Shown here: positions 38,501 to 50,500 of the stretch, one piece after another
How positions within the stretch are numbered: position 1 is the stretch's first letter
Layout: each line of letters begins with the position of its first letter
Source of the DNA: Ostrinia nubilalis
Lineage: Eukaryota > Arthropoda > Insecta > Lepidoptera > Crambidae
Direction: 5' to 3'
Length of the DNA: 64,000 nt
NCBI RefSeq assembly: GCF_963855985.1
Contig: NC_087110.1
Coordinates: 12,329,001 to 12,393,000 of the forward strand
Notes under the pieces: model-generated
The model's database searches: none
What the model saw: only the letters and a program-made list of their open reading frames with translations
Told to the model about the DNA's origin: nothing
Translations under genes and position numbers: made by a program

Positions 38501-41500
38501 ATTTAAAGTGTTGTGACCACACTGGTCTCTCACATTATTACGAGATCGTACCAGAAATAAGGAGAGCCCTTCGGTTTAGCAAGCTGAAGTGGCAATGAGC
38601 AGGGCACATAGTACGCAGAACTGACGGCCTACGGCGCAGCAAGGTTCTGGAGTGTAGGCCACGTAATGAAATTTTTATTATCCAGTCACAAACATGCCCA
38701 AGTCAGCGTTTCGCCTAAAAAGCGTATAAATCTTAATTGTGGTCTTCTTCTTCCTCGGTCCCTCACTGATGAGGATCGCGACCACATTATTATCATAGTG
38801 TTCCTCCACAGACTGCGGTCATAATCTGTGTGGACCGCACTATGTATATTGTGGTAGACGGTTCAAAATGTATTATTTTCGTTGTAGTTCCAAGCATCTG
38901 TGCAAACAGTCGCTCGTGCCCAAACACTGAGCCAGGCTGTTAAACCCTAAGCTGGCGTGTTGTTCTGTAAGCTACTGCTGCTGGCGAACATTTTGCACTT
39001 CAAAATTATTAAATTGAAGTACAAACACCGTAAAAAGGTTTAAAATGGGTATTTGGATTTTATCATATTGCAATTGTCCAGACGCACTTGACCTTTACAA
39101 AACTTTGGATTTTGTACATCAACGTCTTCACAATGTACAAATCGAATTATAATTCCAACTATTGATTAATTAATTAATTAACTATTCCATGATGCATTAG
39201 ACATTTATGACTAATGACTATGGATGGCTAAATTAAAGTAAATAGGACTATTTACTGTAAGTTAGTCGTGTGGTTCTAGCATTGAGCCATCTCACTCATC
39301 GTGTGCGTACTATTTTTTTTACTTAGAGAGGGTCGTGTTCCTACAGTTGAGACAAAACCTTCATTGCCTGATAATTCTAATTCTTGTTCTTCGTCGCTAC
39401 GCTATTGACAGAGCGGTCGTGGTCGTCACCTAGTTTGGTGGTAAACTTCACAATCCGTCGCCATTCTTCCTCAATTTTTTTAAATAAAAATTATTAGCAA
39501 TTTATATTTCACAAATTAATAGTCCCATTAGTCCCTCGTGTTATGCTAAAATATAAGCTTGTGTTACGAGTGGGCTCACCACAATAGTCGAGCGGCGGTG
39601 GGATTCGAACCCGCGTTCCTCGGATCTCAAGTCGGCCAGTCCGACCACTTCACCGTTGGGCTATCGTAGCTATTTTATTACATTATTCCTCAATTGATCT
39701 GTTGTCTTTTGGAAATTTAGCTATCCACTAAGGCTTTATTTATATTAAATTCGCATTTCAACTTCGTAAAATTGTATCCACCTGAGCAAACCGACACTCG
39801 TGCTATCAAGCCCCAAGCTGTGCAAACCGTCTGGCGGCCTCTGCCAATATGTGGACAGCCAAAATGTACATAGTTATCAACAAGTGTATAAACTTTCACA
39901 CCTTTTAAATAAGAAACAATAATACTTATAAGATTATAAAGTAAAAACAAGTTGTTTGGAAAATAAAAATATCCTTCAGATTGTACACAGCGCCATCTGA
40001 ACTAACTGATATAAATAGCTATACTTAGGCTGGATAGCACCATCTTACTTACTTTAACATACGTCAAAAGTCTGTCAAACTCCATGCAAAAAACACCGGT
40101 TATCAATAAAGTTACGGTTTAAGTTAGGTTGTACAACTCAGCCGAAAGTTTTACTGCGTTATTAAGCTACTATAATAATATCTAGGTATTTACCTTACTG
40201 TACTGAAGTTTCCATCTAAACTGGGCAACTTTGACAAGTGAAGCTACAGAACTTATAGCGATAGCGAATCCAACTTTCAGTTAGATAAGCCTGTCTTTAT
40301 TCACTTAATATTGTTAAATGTAGAAAGGTTTCACTCTTAAGTTAATGTTATGTAACAGCGAGAGCAAGAAAAAATATTTTAAGGTTCAATATTAATTAAA
40401 GCTTAGAGGACAAAAGAGATCGGCGATGGCAAAATGTATGGGACGTGTAACCAATTTCCTCAGATTTTACTTATGTAGGTGTGTCAATTTCAGTTTGGGT
40501 TCAAAAAATGCTTTCTTGTTACAGTCGGAAGACCGCTTCGCTGGCTACAAAGGTGTCCGGGATATTACTATCAAAAAGGTAAAACTTATACCACAACTAT
40601 TTTATAACAAACAAAAAATTTTTTATTAAGGCGATTATCACACTGCACCGTGCTCCGCCGCGCAACGCGGGACGACAGATTTAATCATTATATGCAAGTA
40701 CTTCAGTTTGTATAGAAAACACGCGCGGCACAACACACTGACAACGCGTTTGCGCGCGGGATTCGTTAAAAATATGTTGCCACGCGAACCACGGCGGAGC
40801 GCGGTGCAGTGTGAAAGTGTGATAATCGCCTAAGTTCGAATATTTTTGAAAAAAATATATTTATATTTGCTGAAATTCTTGATCGTAGTATTTTCTCTAA
40901 TTGTGACTTTGTAAACGATAGTAAAGAGTAGGTCTTGGTCTTTCTGTTATATTTTTTTACGCAGAGAAAGGCCAGGTATTTGACCGCAATCTAGGATGGT
41001 ACATACCTGCCCTGCCCTATTCACTCTCGCCTTGAAAACGCCCGGATTATAGCGTTCGGGAAACAGCTGGCAGAGTTTAGTTATTAAATAAACAACTTTT
41101 GGTGTTCCAGGGTCCCTCAGGGCTCGGCATCATGATCATCGAGGGTCGGCACACGGAGGCGGGGAGAGGCATATTCGTCTCCGACCTTCAAGAGGGCAGT
41201 GCTGCAGAACAGGTGCAGAAATATTCTTGCAAATGATATTGATTTAAGTTACTTTACTCCCCAACAACTCCACACACGCGCGAAGACAAACAAGTTGACA
41301 ATTCATAATTATCTAAGTTCCTCTGTGCTCTAGTGGTAAGACCACCTGCTTCAGACGCAGAGGTCCCGGGTTCGATTCCCAATGGGGGCAGATTTTTCTG
41401 TTCGGTTTGGTTGGTGGTAGGGCTTGTTCTAAGTCCGCCTGGCTATCTACCACCACCTTACCTAAGTCTGTCGCCATAACAACAATGTTAACAGCATTAC

Positions 41501-44500
41501 TGTGTTCCGGCAGTTAGAGTTAAGATAGCCAGTTCCTCCGTGGTTGAGGATTCCGGGTGAAGCTCGTTTCCACCTTCGGCCTGATCGTCACTTACCATCA
41601 GGTGAGATACAGGCCAAGAGCTTCCTCGTTGTAGATAAAAAAAAAGTTACTTAATTAGCTCTATTCGGCGATTCAGACTAATGATAAACAAATAATAGTA
41701 AACCTCATTGATTTAGTTAGTCGCTATCTGATTCACCTGCACTATAATTTTTAATACTTTTTTAATTAATTACAGGCTGGTTTGCAAATTGGAGACATGA
41801 TCTTAGCTGTGAATAGAGACTCGTTGCTGAGCTGCAGTTACGATGGGGTAAGTGGACTTTACTTTAAATGTTATTGCGTGGCAAAAAAGTGTAATAATTA
41901 CTCAGGATTTGCAAATGATTTTCCTTTAGTCGCAAGACATCATATCGTGAGGTGGAATTGTGTAAGAGTAGACGCACACCGTTGATTTTTCGTCGGCCGA
42001 TAGTTTAGTCGGGCAGTTGATCAGTATGGGCATGTATGGGAGTGCGCACACTACGCCGATTCGATTTGGCCGATTCTTCATACAATTTAAAATCGGGCAC
42101 AACTATCGGTCAACTAAAAATCAACGGTGTGCGCCTACTCTAAAGTAATCGTAATCATTTGACAGTTCATAACGTAGGATTAAGTCAGATAAACAAAGCG
42201 TTTGACAGAATAAGCGTACGTTGTAAACTGTCAAATGATTACGATTACTTTATTACACAATTCATGTAAATGTCCCTGCATCTAAAAACCCCTGAGATTG
42301 GCTGTTTTACAAAACCACACCCTGTATTTCAAATGAATTCTTCCATCTCCTCCAGGCAGCAGCAAAACTGAAGCAAACAGAAGGCGTGGTGGTGCTGACG
42401 GTGTGCAGCCCCAACATGAAGGACGACAAGGCTGACGATGGAGGCACTACTCCAGGTCCGAACTGTTTACCTTGTTGGATACATAAGGCTACAAAATACA
42501 TAACGATAAAGTCTCTTCCCTATGTTGTATCGTGGAACACTTAGGCTGAGTTGCACCACCTAACATTGACCGTAACTATGACGTTAACCGATGTTTTTGT
42601 ATGGAGTTTGACAGATTTTTTACGTTTGTCAATGTTAAAGTAAGATGGTGCAACCCAGCCTTAGCATCTCAGATTATGATTTGGGCTCAGATCATAGAAG
42701 GGAATCGTAAAGATCTTTCTATGATCTGAGGATTTGGGATATAAGTCACTATAAGTATTTACAACCAGTAGCCTTATTCACGTAACAAAACTTCAACGAC
42801 AACAAAACACTAAGTTGCGATCCTATTGAGTAACCTTTTTATCAAAATGACCCTTGTGAATACGGATTTAGAACTGTTTTTCAATGGGACGATTTCTGAA
42901 CGTCAACGAGATCTTGACTGTCAAAATACGTGAATTAGGCCACTGGCCGTGACGTCACATCGCTGCTTTGGTACTGACGGGACGAGCGCGGGAAGTTGTG
43001 CGGGTGAGTGCGAGGGAGAGTCGCATTCCAGCCAGGTGTGCAGTTAACTTGACCGGGCTGTAAACAATCCATGGAGAAAATGTTTATACAACAGAGACAT
43101 ATTTTTGAAATATTAGAATTATTTAGGGTAACAATGTCACGAACTGTACTTCCGAAATCACTTCGCCTTGGTGTTTCTTGGATGTATAGCTACTTTGCTC
43201 TGTGAAGCGATTTTGAAATTTATGCTGATTGCACTCTGACACTTTGAAGTTACGTAATGGACAACACGCATAAGTTGTAATATTAAGTTAAATTATGACT
43301 TAATTTAAAGTTTAGATCACACACATTACACTAGTTTTTATTTCACCTCAATCCATCCAGTATTACCGACGATAGAGCCTCGAGAAGTTTACGGACTTTT
43401 TAAAATTTTCAAAAATTTCCAATATTCGCGCGTGACGTCACAACATGATTTTGCAGCCCCCGCACGTTAACCCATTTACCACTTTTTGTCTTTTTCCAAC
43501 TAAAATAAAATTTTACCTAACTGACAACTGTTGTTAGTTGTCATCGTTCAATCATATTTCAAACTAGGCGCTAAAAAAGTAACCATTATTATGCCACCTA
43601 TTGCCAATTTTGTGCAATATGAAGCCATTTTTACATTTATGCACTTAAATATAAATTTTCTGGAAAAATAATTAAGTTTGTGTCTCTGTGCTCAATAACG
43701 AGTAAATAGTCCAGTTATTTGTTAATTTTACTTGGAAAGTTTTCCGGAATTTTTGAAAATTGGTGAATAAATAGATTTCGCTTTGTTCTTTCCGAATTTT
43801 GTGACCTCGTTTATAGCCACGCGCGCGCCCGCCTTATTGAAAAAAATCCGCCTTAAAAAGGTTTTTGACAACACTTTTTTCATTTTATAATTTTTGGGAC
43901 ATAGACAAGCTAAGAAGCTTTGATAAATGTGATAAATTTCATGTAATGTAAGTTAAATAGATTCAGAGTTGTGAAACAGTCAAATTAAAATACCTGCTAA
44001 ATTGCGAGTTCTTTTTTCTTTGAGCATGGCAGGACACGCTGCCGGGTGTCCTAAATATGCTGAAGTATAAAAAAAATCGCGTTGCTGAAGTATACATTTT
44101 TTTTGTCTTGTTTGTTTCTACATTACATAATTGTATCCTACTAATATTGATATGAACGTCATTTGGCTGTAACGACGAAATAGGAAAGAATGTAACTATC
44201 AAAAATTTTCTCTAAGGCAACATTTTTCCAATTTCGCAACGAGCGCGGCAATCACACTTAACTAACAGACTAACAGAGAGCATAGCGAAATCTATTTTAA
44301 TCACCAATTTTCAAAACTCCCGGAACACTTTCCAGGTAACCACGTTAATTTGTACCAATCGACTGGACTATAATTTAATTGATATAAAAAGGGTACATCT
44401 TCTCAAAAACAAAAGAACTGGTGCTAAAAGGGTTAAGTGACGTTTTGACATTTGTAGAGGGCCTTGTAGAAGGGGAGGCTATGGTGCTGAATGTGGATTA

Positions 44501-47500
44501 ACTCGAGTGTCATAGTAACTTATTAGACTGCTAAGCTTGATGATAAAAAGAAAAATATTTTATTCAATGTACATAGTCTGGTCATAAGTTCTGTCATATG
44601 ATAATTACTTTTGAATTTTGAATGAAGGTTTCAAAAACATTTTTTACTGAATTAGAATTAAAAAGAAAAAATGTGCGATAGTTCGAATTTTATTGTATGT
44701 GTAGTGGACGCTTAAAGAAGTCCGAACTGCAGTTGTCACGTTGCATTGCTACGCGCCGAAGCTGATTTTCGTTGTGCTGAAAAAATTTAGTTTATCTTTT
44801 CATTAATAAATGATAGGTATAGGTGTACCAGAATCTAATGGCAAACAAAAATATTGGAAAAGTGTGTCTTTCATATGGCAAATGTCTATGGATTTATTGT
44901 CACCTGTCAAAGTAAATCAAGTGAACTGCCAGTCGCTGCAGAAATTTTGTAATCTCTTCATGCCTATTTGTTATTTTTGTGAAAAAGTCGAAAAAGCTCA
45001 AGCAAGTCATATTGTTTTCAATGTGTATTGTAAAATAAGGCATAATTTAAAGTCAATCTTTGATTTTAAAGCGCGTCGTTGAGTTGACAGTAAGTTGGAG
45101 TGAAATTTGATACATTTAGTTTATTACCTAACTGCGTCAGAAGGGTTTTTTTTAAATATTATTCTTATAATAGCTGCTTTATCGGGGGTTTCAGGTGTAC
45201 CTCACAAATTGGTGCAGAGGAATGGTGAAAATGTTATGACCATGTAAATAAAATTGAAAAAGATTTCATTAAGTAAGATGTAAGACAGAATAATTGAAAT
45301 GGTGGAAGAGCAATTTATAATAAATACCTCTTTATCTTGATCATCTATTGAAGAAAAGTGGAATCCTTGGAATCGTTTTCTAGTTCTGAATGAAGTGATT
45401 AGTTATAAGTATGATACATAATAAAATTAGTTATATAAAGTAATAAACGATTTACTTATTTTTCAAGACATTTTCCTATTATTATTACTGACGGGATTGC
45501 TACCATGTACCTTAGTTTTGAGTTTCCAATATTTCGGCACTGTTGCAAGCGCCATGGTCACGGAGTAACTGAAGAAATTAAAACCAGACATCGTTCAGAT
45601 GTGCGTTCAAAAGACCTGAGATTTAAAAAATCCCACGTTTTGTTTTACAGTAAGCGAAAAAAAAGTGTCTTGAAAATGGAATACAAAATGATAAGGTATG
45701 GTAAATGATAAGTCTTTATCAATGAAGAAGCAGAAGTTCAATTTCATGTGTCCTCCATCTAGGCTAGTTTCCATCGTCACTCAAAGTTTGGCTGCGGTCT
45801 CAAATTTGGGCTTAATTGAGGTATTTTTTGGGTGAGAGGCATAAGAACTAATGCCGTTTTATATCAAAAAATCATACTTAGAGGTAATCAACCAGGTACA
45901 AACTATATCCTTGTATGTTAGTCTGCCACTCTTTAGTAAGTCCCGAAATCCCCGCTTCGGCTCCCCTACTAACCATTCTAACCATTGTACACAGATAATA
46001 TCTTACATGCAGCTTTTCATGTTACTACGTCACATTTTCAAAATCCGCGCGGAAAATCGCTCCTAGCGGAAGAGCGCACTTTGAGCTTGAATATTTCAGT
46101 CATTTTTAAAGATATCAAAAAAGTAAAAATACAGTATTCATTCTAATTTTTTGTAGTTTTTTTTGGCATCTTCAACAAAAATTGTGCGCCATGTCCATTG
46201 TACAATGAAAGAATACTATTGAATAGTTTACAGCAAGGACTTTTTGATTGCCGATATTTATTTTGCCTTGGTTTTGTTTGTTCAGCGGGAGGCAGTGCGA
46301 CATCAGGCCCTGCGAGCCGGAACCAAACCCCGGACCCCGGCAAAGCAGCATCGAGACCCGTCACTCCTCGGCCCGTACCCTCTCCTGTGAAAGGTAAGTT
46401 TAACCAATAGTGTGCTTGCTTATACGCACCCACATTATCAATACAATACGTTCAGCAGCACATCACATCAGATGTAGGTACTTATTACAACTAGCTTTTT
46501 CTGCTGTGGTTTTTACCTAAGTGATTTTTATTGCATCTCTTGCATCTAAGTATTTATTTACCTTGATGAAGTCTAGGCTACATGCAAGACTTGTGCGACA
46601 TGATGTGACGTTTTCAGCACCAGAAGATTCCAAATATACAAATACAAAATCATTTATTGTGAATCATAGGTAAAATGGTGACATGTCCCTTTTTTGGTAA
46701 GAAAATCGTACGCTTAATGTGCGAGGTAATAAATCAATCAGCACCTGGTGGTGTAGCGGGAAGATTCTAGATGCGAGTGTTATAGGATTAGTTATTACGG
46801 AAACTAACTATTTAAGGAAGCCTTTGGCAGTCAGTGCACGTGATGACGACAGTGGTTTTCAAAAATTATTTTGAGTATTCATCCCCTGGTTTATAAATCC
46901 CCTTGTTAACTCATCCCCTTGTTTACTCTCCCTTTGTTTACTCATCCCCTTGTTAACTCATCCCCTTGTTTACTCCTCCCCTTGTTTACTCATCCCCTTG
47001 TTTACTCATCCCCTTGTTTACTCATCCCCTTCACTCTTCCAGCGGAGCCGCCTCCAGACCCGGCGACGGCGCCGATCGCGGCCAACCAGGATACGGTCAT
47101 CGAGCTAAGCACCGCCAGCGAGCCGCTCGGAATTGTACTGTTAGGAGGCAGCGACACGCTTATCAACGTACGTAGTGCTTAAGCTTCAACCACACCAACG
47201 CGTGCAGATTGCCATCGCCAGCGCGATCATAGGGAAATGACAGGTCGCGTGAACTGTCATGGGTCGCGCGACCTGTCATTGGCTTTTGCTGCCGCCGGCG
47301 ACGTCGATCTGCACCTGCACGCGTTGTTGGTTTGGTTGAAGCTTTAGGGAATTAATTATTTATTATATTACCTAGTTTTAATGCTAATTCAATGATACCG
47401 CTCTGATATAATAATTATTGACATAAGAATATTTTTATTCTGTCTAATAGCTTCAATGGTGCGAATTTGAAGCACACTGGTTTTACCAATGACATAAGAA

Positions 47501-50500
47501 TAGATGTTTAAAGTCTTCTCAATTTTGTTCTTTTTATCATTCAGGAAAGACTCCTCAAATTCGTTCTTTACTTGTATACTCCTGAATTTTATTTAGTTCT
47601 AATTATATTTTGAAAAATCTCCTCAGTTTTGTTCTTTTTACAGATGGAAAGAAATCTCAATTTTCATCAAATAACGTTTCGAAAAAGCTCCTCAATTTTG
47701 TTCTAATTACATTTTTGAAAATTCTCTTTAATTATGTTTTTATTAATTTTTAATTTTTAAAAATGTCCTTAAAATCTAATTACATTTTGAAAGAACTCCT
47801 CAACTTTTTCAAACTAACAATAGTCGATTTTATTCTAATTACATTCTGAAAAGTCTTCTGTAATTTTTCCAAGACACCTTTTTTGAAAGACAGTCCTCTT
47901 AATACACTCCCTCAATCAATTATGGCCCTTACCTCCAGGGTGCAGCAGCGATAATCCCGGACTTATTACATTTTAAAAAGACTATTCAACTATCGTCCTT
48001 ATCTCCAGGGTGCAGCAGCGATAATCCTGGACGTCTACAAAAACGGTGCAGTTGCCAAGGACGGCCGGCTACGCGTGGGCGACCAGATACGCGACTGCAA
48101 CGGCGTTACCATCACCAAGGACATGGCCCATGAGCGGCTGTGTCTCACCATCAAGCAGAAGGTGCCCAAGGTATGTGCTGTGTCATCATCATTATCATCT
48201 CAGTCGTAGGACGTCCACTGCTGAACATAGGCCTCCCCCAATACTTTCCATGTTGCCTGGTTGGTAGTGTGTCATCTTCATCGGGATCATCTTCCTCGTC
48301 GGGTTCGTCTTCGGGGTCACCAATTTGTGCCATACTGGGAGACCGTATGAATGAGACACGGGTTGTAGTTAGTCTCTGATATTAATCTGTTTATTAATGT
48401 GAACTGCGCGACTATTTATACGATATAGATCAAAGGTAAATGACGTCACAGCATCAGCACTATACGTGATAAATGTGCTGACACTGTGAACGTGATCAAG
48501 ATAAGATATGAAGAGATTTAGTATTGTGCATACCGGCACAGTAGCACTGCATCCAGCGCCATCCTGCTTTATGATGTCGTCGGTCCACCTTGTGGATGTC
48601 ACATGCTGCATTCTCCGGTACGCTGCCTCCACTCCAAAACCTTGTTGCCCCAGTGGGATGTGTAAGAACCTTTAAAAACATAACCCCATTTCTGGCGCAG
48701 TCGGGTAAAAAATAATAATGACTCCGTTAACCCTAAGTGGGTTAGCTATATTTGCTTGTGTTGTGTTACGAATGGGTTCACCACAATAGTCGAGGATCGG
48801 TGACCAGATACGCGACTGCAACGGCGTTACCATCACTAAGGACATGGCGCACGAGCGGCTGTGTCTGACCATCAAGCAGAAGGTGCCCAAGGTATGAAAT
48901 GTGTAGGAAACTATTTAGCCTAGGTGTGTCATCATCATCATCATCATTTCAGCCATAGGACGTCCACTGCTGAACATAGGCCTCCCCTAATGCTTTCCAC
49001 GTTGATCGATTGGTAGCAGCCTGCATCCAGCGCTACCCGGCTACCTTTACGATGTCGTCAGTCCACCTTGTAGGTGGACGTCCCACGCTGCGTTTTCCGG
49101 TACGCTGCCTCCACTCCAAAACCTTGTTGCCCCAGTGGGATGTGTAAGAACCTTTAAAAACATAACCCTATTTCTGGCGCAGTCGGGTAAAAAATAAGAA
49201 TGACTCCGTTAACCCTAAGTGGGTTAGCTATATTTGCTTGTGTTGTGTTACGAATGGGTTCACCACAATAGTCGAGGATCGGTGACCAGATACGCGACTG
49301 CAACGGCGTTACCATCACCAAAGACATGGCGCACGAGCGGCTGTGTCTCACCATCAAGCAGAAGGTGCCCAAGGTATGTGTAGGAAATTTTAGAGAATAA
49401 TTAAATAAATACATGGAATTAAAGACTAACAAAGAATATCCTGACCTGGTAACTCGTGTATAAAACAAAGCAACTGAACTGGGGCCGCCAAACTATTTTT
49501 TCTGCATAACCCGAAGGTAAACTGGATGAAAATGCCTTATGGCATTAAGTTCGCCTAATGTTAAAATTTTGGCATTAAAGTATGTATAAATAACACTGGG
49601 GAACAGTCATTTTGCGGCATGGTAGTTTAGAGTCAATTCTGCATGCGACTAGTGTGCTGAATACTAGAAAAATATTAGATTTGTCAAATTGACTCTAGAT
49701 CTTGAGATAAATACTATTAACTATTTATATGAAAAAAACCAAAATAAAAATACCAATCTGTATAAAAAAAATATTTACACTAAGATCTTATTTAAGAACG
49801 ATATAAAAATTAAAAATATATTTGCCTTTCATCAAATAATAGAAAAAAAAACTACAAAAAGCTTTTTCTGTAAGCTTTTATGTTATGGTTTTGGTCAGGA
49901 AAATTCCATAATTATGGCAACAGTAATCAGCCATCATCTGGCGGTCCCATTGACCGCGGATATCATTCTTCCACTATCCTGATGTTCTGGTAGAACCGTT
50001 CTGCTTATTCCTCACTGTAATCATCCAGATTATGGGAGAATCTGTCCAAATGGTTATTGTAAAAAAAATAATTTAATACTCAAATTAGCTCCTTATGTGT
50101 ACAATTTTTAAAACAATTTAGCAACCAATTCTGAAAAGTCTGGTGCTCTATGACTCCCCAAATATTGTTTGACTACTTAAACAAAGCTTAGCCATGCTTC
50201 AGATTCAATTTGTGTTATGTGGGTCTTATATTATAAGAGTACGGATTTGCGGTCGATCGAATTTATTTTTTCCGTATTCAAACGGACGTTTCAGGACGTA
50301 AAGGACTTTAATTTGTCTGACTTTTGATCATTTTAGTGATTAGAAAGCTCAGTTCATATCTTTGGCCTTTCAAATTGAAGTCCTTTACGTCCAGCTTGAC
50401 TCCAGTATGGCAAAGAATCTACACAAGGCTTGCAGACGATATTGGACCCCCAATATTTTTCTTTTATGGAAGTTTTATACCAAAGTATGCTTGGTAGGTT

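Larger units (their letters stand above)
48171..49373 (+). repeat. Tandem duplication array after the PDZ4 exon
   Basis: Three copies of an [exon 3' half - RTE 3' fragment - leader-like piece - SINE piece] unit. The exon copies end at 48170, 48891 and 49373 (offsets 721 and 482). The first interval holds an extra about 275-bp insert (48270-48545) inside the RTE fragment. A GGCGCAGTCGGGTAAAA word in each unit resembles an LTR-retrotransposon primer-binding site (inference). Confidence 0.8.

Noticed and set aside
39585..39672. tRNA gene on the minus strand
   Set aside because: Box B GGTTCGAATCC is present, but the fold is incomplete and the sequence continues into a repeat also found fused to the inaD pseudoexons.
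41326..41390. tRNA gene
   Set aside because: Boxes A and B are good, but the 5' and 3' acceptor arms do not pair and a SINE body follows directly. It is the head of a SINE.
46876..47034. CRISPR-like or coding repeat array
   Set aside because: The units are contiguous 16-mers without spacers in an insect intron; a minisatellite explains them.
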